Below are positions 9,005 to 20,861 of a stretch of 64,000 bases of DNA, piece after piece. The notes beneath the pieces are model-generated. The model had not been told where the DNA came from and did not search any database. It worked only from the letters and a program-made list of their open reading frames with translations. A program made the position numbers and the translations under genes. This DNA comes from Collybia mongolica (Eukaryota; Basidiomycota; Agaricomycetes; Agaricales; Clitocybaceae), in NCBI GenBank assembly GCA_013420905.1, contig JAAXNY010000005.1, positions 1,736,001 through 1,800,000 of the forward strand. The letters are read 5' to 3'. Within the stretch, counting starts at the first letter, position 1. Each line of letters opens with the position of its first letter.

Positions 9005-11461
9005 TTATTTTGCACGAATTTTGCTGGCATTTTTTCGAAGATTGGTCATTAATCCATTATTTTGGGCCTTTTCTTCCTTGGTTTTGTGGCCAACACACAA
9101 GACATTTGGACTGAGCTCTAGCTGATCCCCTGAGAGTGTTTCATGGCCATCTTCTGTCTGATTGACCACAGCCAATATAATAATTGGCTGGTCATTTACA
9201 TAACAATGGTGAATCTGACGGACATATTGGCCAAGGTGATCACCTTCAATAACCACCAGCAGCCCATTGTCATGTGTAGGATTGGGATGTTTTGGGGAAA
9301 TATGTTCTGGAGGTAAAAATCCAGAAGTCTTGTAATGAGTGAAGCGGATCAACAAAGCTTGATCTGCCTCCTCCATGGAAACAACCATCTCTTTGCCCTT
9401 GTGTTGTCCACTTGTAACCAATACCTTCAGCTTGATGCCAAGAAGCCACTGATCCAATAGTGGGTGGGGGGGGGTCTTGCCCTTGCAACCTCGGAGGTGT
9501 ATTATGAGCCTGGGATGTTGGCATCTCAGGTGTTCGAGATGACGGATTCCAGGCTGGTGTCAAGTAATTAAAGTTGGGCATTGGAGTGCTACCTCCAACT
9601 GCCAAAGTAGTGGCTTCAGTGGGCGCAGGAGGGGGGAATTTGATGGAATGACATGTGAGGGGTACAAATATTTTGTTTTTGGGAGGGGCATAATCACCCA
9701 ATTTAAGACGAGATCTTGGGAGGAAGTTAATTTACAATATTATGAGAGGACTTATATAACTTACAAGGACTCTACAACATCATCATAATCCAGAACTTTG
9801 CCACTATATGGATGTGTTGGATTGAGGTGGAGAAATTGGACAGTTACTCTTAGTCCACTTAATGTGGCCTTCGAAAGCTGAACATCTTTGTTAATCACAT
9901 GTGCACCCTTCATTGCATGTCTTGGCTTGATTATCAAAACTTCTACTCCAATCCAGGGAATTTCCTTGCACTTGAGGGGGGGAGTCACAACATTACTCAG
10001 AGGTGTCAATTGGCTGTGCAGAATTATTGGAGGGTCAATGACTTTAACCCAGTTTCTGTGAACTTCATGTGGCTATTCAAACCATATGTAAACCCTCCTC
10101 CATCTCAAGATCCACCTCTGCAGAATCTACTCCAACAGACTTGGTGATGCCTCTCTTGGAGGATTTCTTGACGACCACCTCTTCACCTTCAAAAAATCAC
10201 CATTTCAAAGGACAAGGGAACCGGGCGTTCTCAATTTCGGGGTGAGGAGAATATAAAAAGAACTCCATCAGTTTGCTTGTTAACACAACTGGGGAGCATG
10301 ACACCGAACCAAAACTGAACTCCTGGCATTCCAGGAAGAACTCGAATTTGCAACCAAAGGCGGTAAAATGGCCTTTAGTCTTGCCATCAATGATTCGGAC
10401 CATGGGGTATGCTCGGACAATTTGTTCTCGCGTGTCGTCGTCAAACAAGACTGGGTCAGAGTAGGCAACAGATTGCTTCCTTTTTTTACCAGAGGAATTT
10501 CTATATTTAGGGGGGAGGCGGGGTAATAGCAAAACTTCAAGTTTGCCCAAGCTTTCCACTGATGAAACATAGCCTAATCGCCTTTGTAGAGTCCCTGACA
10601 TATTGTGACCCAGTTTCCAGCAGTGGGGATTTCTGTGGCATAGCTCATGTTCAGCAATGCTACCCATTCCTCCAGATCAATTCCTGAAATCCCATCCTGG
10701 GGCCGAAAGATGGTAGGCAAAGAGCATAAGAGGTCCAATAGATGTGAATTCATGGGTGCCTCAATGTAAATCCAGCCACATATAGAGTCCTGACAGAATG
10801 CTGACCTTATTTGATGCTGGGGATTCACGTTATTGAGGACGAACATAACTGCATCTCTCTCCCTCCCCTCCTAATGAAAATATTGTGTTTTAGGTATAGT
10901 TCTGATGAGGCATAAGGACAGACTCACCATACAGCAGACCCGCATTAGTGGACTGTCCATAAAGGTGGGCTGGCATTCCAGATCTAGAACGGAAAACCTC
11001 GGCTCATTATCTTCAAGAGTGGGGGTTCGTGAAAAAAAGCCACCTGCAAGGCAACTGTAATAAGCATCCTTGTCGTTGTCATTGTCATTGTCGTCATTGT
11101 TGTTGTCCCCCTCATCCTCATCATCATCCTTCTCCTCACGCATTGCCCATGATCGTTGCATAATTCTGTAGATGAAGTTGTCGAATTCTTCATCGCAGTC
11201 ATGAACATTGGTGAGGGATGCTGATGGCCATCTGTTATCGTTGTTGTCTTCATCGTCAATGAAGTTGTCTAGGACATTAGACAATGTTAAAGACATTGAC
11301 AACATTTCTAATGTGTATAAGTACTCACCAAGGCCCTGCTCCTCCTCATTACTTAGCTCCCCCTCCTCGTTGTCAACTTGGGCTTCGAGATCAACGAAGC
11401 CGTGCACCATGTTCAGAATGTCACTAGGCATGGTCTTGTCCTTCATACTAGTAATGTCCAT
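9005..11461 (-). pseudogene. SPT5-like NGN/KOW protein gene (copy B), decayed
   Basis: The ATG at 11461 opens an acidic N-terminus (DEDEGDNNNDDNDNDNDKD), typical of SPT5, with a clean intron at about 11269-11328. After an intron near 10870-10920 an NGN-like domain follows (GRERDAVMFVLNNVN, WIYIEAPMNSHLLDLL), then GNWVTICQGLYKGD. Later blocks are RAYPMVRIIDGKTKG, FFEGEEVVVKKSSK, GVEVLIIKPRHAMKGAHV, LDYDDVVE, and a C-terminal domain with KHPNPTHDNGLLVVIEG. The frame breaks after GLYKGD, a stop replaces a residue before FFEGEE, and a G-run at about 9462-9470 shifts the frame. Compared with copy A it lacks about one KOW module (near 10020-10080). Divergent from the transposase at 12286. Confidence 0.72.
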
Positions 11462-11559
11462 AGGTTTCCTATAAGATTTTTTTATTAGCTTTGTTAACTT
11501 AAAACGATTCCTTATTACAATTCTATTGGGCTTGTAAAGTACTAATACAAAGTCTATAT

Positions 11560-11975
11560 ACTACCTAATAGTCTAGTAATATCATATACTTACAACAAGG
11601 AGGGAGGGCAGGGGCTGATGGGTGATGGTGGTGGTAATGAGACAAGAGAGAAAGCATGCAAAAGCAGGTGGCCAGCACATGATATGGCTCAGAAAGTTCA
11701 GCCATTGGGCATCTCGGTCAGTTTGGACATCTCGGTCATTTGCTGCTTCACGTGTAGAAGTCTGGGCCCTTCGGCATCTCAGCCATGGTTGATGACCGAG
11801 ATGCCCAACAGCTGAACTTTCTGAGCCATATCATGTGCTGGCCACCCACTTTTGCACGCTTTCTCTCTTGTTCCATCACCACAACCATCGTTTCCTTCCT
11901 CCCGCCATCCCCATCTAAAACCTCCAGTAAGTAGATATCATTATATTATAATAGTATAGTTATATAAAAGTGTAA
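11560..11975. repeat. Long imperfect inverted repeat in divergent promoter
   Basis: The arm at about 11641-11720 (GTGGCCAGCACATGATATGG, CTCAGAAAGTTCAGC, GGGCATCTCGGTCA) returns in reverse complement at about 11793-11870. Some 75 bp lie between them and mismatches are few. Weaker pairing continues outward to about 11560 and 11975. It sits between the SPT5-like start (11461) and the transposase start (12286). Transcripts through it could fold into a hairpin longer than 80 bp. It may be a small MITE or foldback element. No flanking duplication was confirmed. Confidence 0.75.
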
Positions 11976-12285
11976 TACTACATACAAACCATGGAGAATA
12001 TAATGCGTGATAATATATTTTGAGTCAAGATCAAGCTAATATATTAAAAATATAGGAAACATATAGGATCGTTGCCACAGGCCCATCATACAATGCTCCA
12101 CGTTTTTTGAGGTTTGGGGACTGTGTGGGGGGATATTCTACCAACACAGCGCGCATGTAGGCTCCATGGTAGTGTCAGGATTGGGGTACGCGTGGGGGAC
12201 GTACATTTTTGTGCTGTCAAGTGCATACATGGTTATTTTTATCAGTCTTAATTTATATCTATGAACTCTTAGGGAAAAGTACAAT

Positions 12286-15200
12286 ATGAGTAATAAAACG
12301 ACACTCTGCACATGTGGCTGCCACAAAATGGTCACCAGTAGGACCGAGAATCGCCACTTGAAAGGGAAAGGGAAATTGTTACTTATGTCGACAATTGCAG
12401 CACAAAATTGATCCCTCATCCAGAGCTTCAATAATGAATTATTTCAGCCTAAGCCAAAGATTCCGTCTCTTGTCCCCCCCAAGAAAGGAGCTACCCAATA
12501 CCCTGCACCCCCCCCACGGGCACAGAAAAAGAAAGCACCTAGTTCAACGGCAGGCAAATATCCTCGAAACAACCTTGTAGATCATCAAACAAGCAGGGCA
12601 GGACCTTCAGGTATTCACAATCATTTCCCTGAACCACCCATATTACTTCCTTTGCCACCACTTGAGGACCAGGGGGATGAATACAGCTTGTCCAACCCAC
12701 GCTGTTCCCGCCACATTGCAGAACACATCAACCGGTTCAGTCAGCAATGGTGGGGGGGTGATGTAAACTACCACTTTACTGCCAATGAGGACAATGAGGA
12801 CAGGGATGACAAAGATTCAGAAGACAGGGGTTATGATAGCCTCGACAAAGCTTCTGAGGAAGACAGTGATGGCTTGGAAATGCCAATTGCAGAGGCTAGC
12901 CAGGAAGGGGTCTCAGTATGGGATATTCTTGGAAAGGGATTTCTAAAGGAATTATCACAAATAGGCATGTTATCACTCAACACTTTGATATATACCCTTT
13001 ATATTCATTGTATCATAGACCAGATGTTGGGAGAGAGTGATATGGAGCTTGTCCGCTTTTTTGCCTTGAAAATCGATGAAGGTCTAATGGATAGGGCCTT
13101 TCAAAAAATATGTTACATAACCTCCATGGAATCGCTGAAAACAATACAGAAACATATCCAGTTTCTCTCTGGTTTTCAGCCTGTGTGCTATGACTGCTGT
13201 TGTTCCTCCTGCATTTGTTACACTGGTCCCTACGAAACTCTCACCCAATGTCCAAAATGCTCTTCTGACCGCTATAAGGCTGATGGGAAAACACCCCACT
13301 CATATCTAGAGTATCTGCCTATTATTCCCCACCTCCGTGCCATGGCTGCCAATAATCCTTATGCTCAAAAAATGCAATATTGTTCAAAACACAGACATGG
13401 CCCAAGGAAGATAACAGATATCTTTGATGGCACCCATTATCAACTACTCCAGAAGACATTTGTTACAATTGGTGACGAAGAACTTCCAGAGTGGTTTTTT
13501 TCTGATCCTCATGATATTGCACTTGGGTTATCTACAGACAGCTTTGGTCCTTTCAAGCACCGTACCAAGACAGCATGGCCTATAATCATGTTTAATTATA
13601 ACCTCCCTCCTGAGGAACACTTTCTCAAGGATAACATAATTCGTCTAGGGACTATTCCAGGGCCCAAAAAGCCTGACAATGCAGATTCATTTTTTTGGCC
13701 TGTAGTTCAGGAGCTTCTGCAGCTCAAGATTGGGGTTTCAGCCTTCGATGGAATCAGCAAAGAAACCTTCCTCCTCCGTGCTCACCTTATTGTCATTTTT
13801 GGTGACATACCTGCAATTTCAATGCTCATGTGCATGAAAGGTCATAATGCAATTTGCCCATGTCGGATGTGTACAATCAAAGGAATTCGTGTTCCTTTTT
13901 CACAAATTACAACACATTATGTTCCATTGCAACGTGCTGGCTTTCCAGGACATCAGGAACAATACAATGCATCTGAACTTCCACTACAAACTCATGCAAC
14001 ATTCATGCAACAAGCTGAGGAAATTCAATATGCCCCAAGCAATGCAGAATCTGACCGTCTTGCTACCAAATATGGTATCAAAGGTGTTCCATTATTCAGT
14101 GCTTTAAGCTCTCTATCTTTCCCAGTCTCATTTCCTTATGACTTCATGCACCTTATCTGGTCCAATCTCATCCCAAATTTGGTTTGTCTGTGGACTGGAA
14201 AATTCAAGGACCTTTGCCATGATAATACAGGCTATGTGTTGGCACCAACAGTATGGGAAGCTATTGGTAAGGCCACAGAAAATGCTGGAGATACAATTCC
14301 TGCAGCATTTGGGTCAAGAGTTCCAAATATTGCATCTGAAAAGGCACAGATGATAGCTGAAACATATTCAATTTGGACTTTATATATTGCACCAACTCTT
14401 CTCAAAGGCCAATTTACAAATCCACAATACTATAAACACTTCATTAAATTGGTTAGGCTATTGAACCTTTGTCTTCAATTTGAAATCACTCAAGATCAAG
14501 TTGATGAACTTGAAATGGGTTTCAACAGCTGGGTTGAGAAGTATGAAGAGTAAGTATTTGTAATAGTCAAAGTATTGAACACTATCTAATAATTTTACAG
14601 ATTATACTATAACCATGATCCAGTCCATGTGTCTACATGCCCCCTGACTATCCATGCTCTTCTACACATTGCACCAACTATCAGGGCAATGGGACCAGTC
14701 TGGGCATATTGGGCATTCCCAATGGAACATTATTGTGGTGACCTTCTCCGCCATATTAAAAGTCAAAGATTCCCTTATCCCAATATCAACAAATATGTCA
14801 CCTCCTGTGCACACTTAACACAAATCACACTCCTTTATAACTTACATGGAAAGTTGGACCTTTTACCTCCTAGGCCCAATGAAAATAAAGACAGCTTTCC
14901 CCTATGTATGTTTCTTCATTACAAGCCACAGGTTATATTACTTATTATATTATTTTAGACCCATTACATGTTTTTACTCCACCCAAAGGATCTATAACTC
15001 TCCCTATTTCCCTTTGGAAAGTACTCACAGCAACACTAGCCACTCATTTTAGTAAGCCTGCATCACTCATCCGGAAGCTCATACCTCGAGACACTGAGTT
15101 CACCCAATATGGGCAGATGTGTCACCTTGAGGGAGGTGATACAATACAAGCACATGAAATTGTGTCACTCAAATCTGACAGCTGTGATATGTCATATGTG

Positions 15201-15572
15201 TGGGTAGGTTTTTAATATAAATTTTCATGCACATTGTTCATACTGCACATCTGAGCTTTTAGTACCAACTTGAAGTTGATAAATTTGCTCATCAAAGGCA
15301 TCAAACCCCAGTGTTTGAGCTTCAAGACTTCTTTGGACAAGTTCTCCGCTTCCTTGTTGTCCAGGTTCCTGCATCTCCCAAAGATGGCATTGAAGCTGAT
15401 TCATATATTTATGCAATTATCAAGTAGGCTAAAATTATAGATACAGCTACCAATAACCTTAAATTGAATTACTACAAAGAATTAGGGCCAACTGGAAGTT
15501 GTTGATCTTGATCAAGTACAATGTTTAGTTGGTTGGATTAAAGACCGTAGCAAATGGGCAATTATTGACTGA
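12286..15572 (+). CDS. Plavaka/Tnp2-type transposase (right element)
   Basis: The start at 12286 gives MSNKTTLCTCGCHKMV, matching the left element's transposase. The main open block (12652-14553, 633 residues) has a zinc-knuckle-like CCCSSCICY, a Cys pair CPKC, the conserved RAHLIVIFGDIPA and GHNAICPCRMC (about residues 380-410), then FPYDFMHLIW. Introns at 14552-14599, about 14900-14955, 15205-15262 and about 15423-15486 join LLHIAPTIRAMGPVWAYW, FPMEHYCGDLLR, QLEVVDLDQV and a last block ending WAIID. These are features of Plavaka/KDZ-related DDE transposases, which cut and paste DNA. One stop lies in the N-terminal linker (about 12409). TGA at 15570 stands where DRSQFMA would be expected, so the gene may be slightly truncated or dead. 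Confidence 0.78.
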
Positions 15573-16280
15573 AGTCAATTCATGGCTCAGGTGCATAATG
15601 TAGATTGATATATATATAAGCATTTATCCCATACACTACATATTATACATTCCTTCATCTACAAACATCTTTTCTACCCTAAATAATCATTGTTTCCTTT
15701 TTTAATGTTGAAGTTGAGGCACCTGAAAAATATTTATATAGGATGGATATGTTTGTGTTAACTCATTACTATGGTTTACTTGGTTTCTTCTGTAGACAAT
15801 GTTTAAGCCAATTTTTTCAGGTTGGTTGCTGCATAGCTCTCAAGGCCAGGTAGTGCCTATGCAGGACAGCTCTATTGATACACAAAGCATAATGATTTTT
15901 GGAGTAACATACATGGAGCTGCTCTAAACTTTGTGAAATGACCTACAAAGGCCTCCTTCCCCCCCCAGAACTCACCCTTGTATGGGATGAAATTCACCCC
16001 TTTTATTAGATGAAAATCATCCCATATATCCCCTTGTATGGAATGAAATTCACCCCTTTTATTAGATGAAAATCATCCCATATTTTTCACCCCTTATGGG
16101 ATGAAATTCATTCCATTAATAGATGGTATTTTAACAGTACAATTTCACCCTCTTAAAGGATGAAATATGTGGGATGAAATTTCATCCTATTTTCATACCC
16201 CTTAATTTCATCCACTAAACTTAGGAAAAACCCTTTTCATCCATTAAATGGGGGAAACCACCCCCACCAGGTGCACAGTG
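15573..16280. repeat. Transposase 3' flank and right subterminal repeats
   Basis: 15573-15960 is AT-rich with no gene seen. 15960-16280 carries repeats of ATGGGATGAAATTCACCCC, GATGAAAATCATCCCATAT and ATTTCATCC. A 41-bp unit is duplicated at about 15978-16060. The last 100 bp are nearly identical to 6470-6576 in the same orientation. The block ends with the 14-bp terminal repeat. Confidence 0.75.
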
Positions 16281-17026
16281 TTGAAGAACAAACATCAAGC
16301 TATGGATTTTTTTTTTTCAGGCAAACAGAGCTGTGGAAGTGGCCAAAATGAAAATAAGCATTACACTGCCCATATAGGCAATGGTGGCCATTGATAGTAT
16401 AGCTTTCACAAGATTCAGGCATGACAAATGTTGATTTTTCTATGACTTATATATACTAGATATTGTAAGATGACTACTGGCAAAAATGTTGTTCCTTATA
16501 GATATTAATAGGTTAGTGACTTGTCGGTGACTTCTGGTAAAACTAGGTTCTCGTGTTGTGTCCTGCCTGAAAGAGGGCGGGGATGACAGGATCATTTGCC
16601 GAGGTTTCACAGCAATCGAAGGTGTAAGGTAACCGTAGCATGCATATGATTCGTGACGCATACGTGTAGCAGTTGTTCCTCAGTACCGCGCTGGTAATAC
16701 ATTTCCTCCTTGCTCTTGCTTCACTTGACCTGTTCAAATTCTACCGATTCCGCTCTAGGGTGGGGTTGGTAATACATTCGGCCCTTGCTATCGGCGAAGA
16801 CCTGCCCGAGAAAAAAAAATTGACAATGGAGTTGGAGGCGCACTTGAGTCACGTTGAGTCAGCTGCAATGTTATCCAATCGGCTAAATATTGTGGAAGGT
16901 GCGAGATGTTCCAACACGTGACTTGATATAAAGATCGCGCTCGGATGCTTGGCAGAGCTGTTGCCACTTGGATAACAACTTACATCTACTTGCCAATCGG
17001 AACTATAATCATAGAAGATACCTATC
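16281..17026. other. Flank of transposon and UBA1 upstream region
   Basis: 16281-16450 is AT-rich DNA with a T-run and no recognisable gene. From about 16550 base composition changes to CpG-containing host DNA. A TATAAAG at 16926-16932 lies about 95 bp before the UBA1 start and is a plausible core promoter. Short open frames in this stretch were not supported. Confidence 0.5.
16926..16932 (+). promoter_or_regulatory. Possible TATA box of UBA1
   Basis: TATAAAG about 95 bp upstream of the UBA1 ATG, in the sense direction. Position fits a fungal core promoter. No transcript evidence is available from sequence alone. Confidence 0.35.
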
Positions 17027-20000
17027 ATGACCGGAACCTCGAATTTAGGCTCGAACATGGACGTTGACGAGGCTGCTATCGATGAGGGTCTCTATTCACG
17101 TCAACTGTAAGCTCTTAATATTGAACCTCTTTGAGGAAAGCTTCGTGACGACTGAAATGACCACTAGATATGTGCTGGGACACGAAGGTATTTTAGACTG
17201 ATTGTTATGCAGATGAATCAATCTAAAAATTCATAGCGATGAAGCGTATGGCGGTGTCCAATGTTTTGATCGTCGGACTACAAGGCCTGGGTGCTGAGAT
17301 AGGTGAGGACAATCTCTGATATATCTGAACCTCGATTCTAACAACCCATCTAGCAAAAAACATCACCCTTGCGGGTGTAAAATCGGTCACAATCTTTGAT
17401 CCTGAACCCGTAACCATACAAGATTTAAGTTCACAGGTGATTAGACTTGTACCAACTCGCCCATAAGCCCATTGACCATAGGTAGTTTTTCCTGAGGCAA
17501 GAAGATATTGGCAAATCCCGTGCCGAAGCCACCCTTCCTAGATTAGCTGAGCTGAATGCATATGTCCCTGTCAGAAATCTGGGAGGAACGGCTGGACAAG
17601 AGGTTACCGTCGAGTTAATTCAGGGTTTCCAGGTATGTCTGACCTATTCTACTCTTGCGTAACTGACCCCGGTGGTAGGTCGTGGTTCTGTGTGGCGTCT
17701 CTTATACACGACAACTTGAGATCAACGAATGGACACACCGGAATGGCGTACACTTTATTGCGGCTGAGACTCGTGGCCTCTTTGGGTATGGGTTTCTACT
17801 GCTGCCAGAATTGGATCCCTTGTCTCACTATTCATCAGCTCAGTCTTTAACGACTTCGGTGACAAATTCACTTGCGTAGACCCGACAGGCGAACAACCCT
17901 TGAGCGGGATGATCGTATCTGTAGCGAAGGTGTGACCTGACACTACCCCTCATCTACCCAATTATAAATTCATGTAAACAGGATGATGAAGGATTGGTTA
18001 CCTGCCTAGATGAAGCAAGACATGGGCTGGAAGATGGAGACTTCGTCACTTTCACGGAAGTTCAAGGGATGACCGAACTTAACGGCTGTGAGCCGCGCAA
18101 GGTCACTGTAAAAGGCCCATATACTTTCTCTATTGGAAACACGGCCAATCTCAGCGACTACAAAGCTGGCGGAATTTTTACCCAAGTCAAGATGCCAAAG
18201 ATTATTGAATTTGTGCGGAACCTTTGTATGCTGTCCGCCATCTTTTACTTACTAAATAACGTCTCTTAGAAACCTTTAAAAGAGTCGTTGCAATCCCCAG
18301 TGTTTTTCATTACTGACTTTGCCAAATTTGATCGGCCAGCCACCCTCCATGCCGGTTTCCAGGCTCTCGGGACATTTTCCTCCCAACATAAACGCCTACC
18401 CCGCGCACGTAACTCTGAGGACGCAGCCGTTATGGTATCATTGGCGAAGAAATTGAACGCTGACGCTGACGAGAAAGTGATAACTGAGTTGGCATATCAA
18501 GCCACTGGCGATCTGTCACCTATGGTTGCTGTTCTGGGTGGGTTTGTTGCGCAAGAAGTACTGAAAGCTTGTTCAGCCAAATTCCACCCCATGGTTCAAC
18601 ACATGTACTTTGACTCTCTTGAATCACTTCCTTCTGCGCTCCCATCCGAAGCCGATTGTCAACCGCAGGGATCACGATATGACGGGCAGATTGCTGTGTT
18701 CGGGAAGACCTTCCAAGAAAAGATTGCGAACCATCGACAGTTCCTTGTTGGCTCTGGTGCTATCGGCTGTGAGATGTTGAAGAATTGGAGCATGCTTGGA
18801 CTTGGCACTGGATCGCAAGGCATCATCCACGTCACCGATTTGGATACGATTGAGAAGAGTAATCTGAACCGACAGTTCCTTTTCAGGCCTAAAGACTTGG
18901 GTAAATTCAAAGCTGAAGTAGCTGCCGCTGCAGTTGCAGAAATGAACCCAGATTTAGATGGGAAAATCTTGGCCAAGCAGGAACCTGTTGGTCCAACGAC
19001 TGAAGGTGAGTTTATCTATTCATATATCTGTGCTGTTGTGCCTATTGATTGCCTAGGTATATATGATGCCAATTTTTTTGAAGGCATCGATGGTGTGACA
19101 AACGCTTTGGACAACGTGAAAGCTCGTATGTCTTGTTGTATCTTCGTGTTGCTTGAATCTGATTGAGTGTTCCACGAGGTCTCTACATGGACCAACGTTG
19201 TGTATTTTACAGAAAACCTTTGCTTGAGTCTGGGACGCTTGGCACGAAAGGCAACACTCAGGTCGTTATTCCAAATTTAACAGAGTCGTACGCTTCATCA
19301 CAGGATCCCCCTGAGAAGGAAACCCCTTCATGTACTATCAAGAATTTTCCCAACGCCATCAATCATACAATCGAGGTTCGCATCGTTCGTTCTTAACAGT
19401 ACAATCTTGACCTGACCTTTTATGTTACCATATAGTGGAGCCGAACGCAGTTTGATAACCTTTTTGTTAAGCCGGCTCAGGCTGTCAATGCCTACCTCTC
19501 TGAACCCAACTACCTGGAGAGTACTCTCAGGTACTCAGGTCAACAAAAGGAACAAACTGAACAGATTGTCTCCTACCTCGTCACCAATAAGCCACTGACA
19601 TTCGAAGAATGTATAATCTGGGCCCGCCTTCAATTCGAACGTGACTACAATAATGACATCCGCCAACTTTTGTTCAGTCTTCCCAAAGATGCGCTGACAA
19701 GCTCTGGTCAGCCGTTCTGGAGTGGCCCCAAGCGCGCTCCTGACGCGCTGACATTCAACTCAAACGATGTAAACCCCAAGACTCCTCTTGCTATCACCTG
19801 TTGCTGAAATTAGACCTTTATCCAGCCTGTTCATCTCAGCTACATTATTGCTGGTGCTAACCTTCATGCGTTCAATTATGGACTTCGGGGCGAAAAAGAT
19901 CCTGCCGTCTTCCGCAAGGTCGCAGATTCCGTCATAGTTCCTGAATTCACACCGAAGAGTGGCGTGAAGGTCCAGATCAATGACAACGATCCTGTTCCCC

Positions 20001-20861
20001 AGAACGAGGGTGATAGTACGGTTCATACTTTTCCTATTGTGTTATGATACTGACCCATGTTTCAGGCGTTGATGCGGACGACCTTACACCCCACCTGCCG
20101 TCCCCTTCATCTTTGGCGGGATACCGTCTAACTCCTGTTGAGTTCGAGAAGGATGATGACACTAATCACCACATCGACTTCATCACAGCCGCCTCCAACC
20201 TTCGTGCCATGAACTACAGCATCAACATCGCAGACCGTCACAGTACAAAACAGATCGCCGGGAAGATAATACCTGCTATCGCGACCACTACCTCTCTGGT
20301 GACAGGACTTGTGTGTCTAGAGCTTTACAAGGTTTGCCACTTCCCATTTCACGTCGACACAATCATAATCCCTTTTTCTACAATCAAGATCATCGATGGA
20401 AAGAACAAGCTTGAAGACTACAAGAATGGGTTTGTTAATCTTGCACTCCCGTTCTTTGGTTTCTCGGAACCCATTGGGGCTGCTAAGAACAAGTATGGCG
20501 AAACCGAATGGACGCTTTGGGATCGTTTCGAGTTCAAGAATGATCCTTCCTTGCAACAAATCGTTTCATGGTTCAGCCTGAACCACCAACTTGACATCAC
20601 CATGGTCAGTCAGGGTGTCAGTATGCTTTGGAGCTCCTTCATAGGAAAGAAGAAGGTACGGAGCCACCATCCCACCGGTTGGTGCTGAGCTGATGCCAAA
20701 CTCAGAGCGAGGAGAGACTCCCTATGAAATTCAGCAAACTCGTGGAGTTCGTTAGCAAAAAACCGATCCCACCTCACGTAAAGCACCTGGTCGTGGAAGT
20801 GATGGTGTCTGACCAGGATGGAGAGGATGTTGAAGTCCGTATCACCCCACCGCCAATTTAA
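17027..20861 (+). CDS. UBA1: Ubiquitin-activating enzyme E1
   Basis: The E1 enzyme adenylates ubiquitin and passes it as a thioester to E2 enzymes. Splicing gives about 1,000 residues starting [20 protein letters not shown]. The first Rossmann half has [16 protein letters not shown]; the second has [15 protein letters not shown] with [16 protein letters not shown]. The catalytic-cysteine domain contains [20 protein letters not shown] and [10 protein letters not shown], whose Cys aligns with yeast Uba1 Cys600. The C-terminal ubiquitin-fold domain ends [10 protein letters not shown] to TPPPI at 20861. About twelve short introns were placed by protein continuity. The last, 20656-20705, restores what otherwise looks like a frameshift. 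One donor reads GTGCGG (about 18213), which is unusual. All key residues seen are intact, so the gene should be functional. Confidence 0.96.

Larger units (their letters stand above)
6577..16280 (+). mobile_element. Right Plavaka/CACTA-like transposon, complete (9.7 kb)
   Basis: The element starts with CACTGTGAAACTGG and ends with CCAGGTGCACAGTG, a 14-bp imperfect terminal inverted repeat (12 of 14 bases match). Both termini run into GGATGAAATTC subterminal repeats. Gene order inside is Y (-), X (+), SPT5-like (-), transposase (+). This is the mirror image of the left element's order. No duplicated target site is obvious: the right flank begins TTGAAG and the left flank is the other element's terminus. 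The transposase is the best preserved gene; the SPT5-like gene is broken. Confidence 0.75.
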
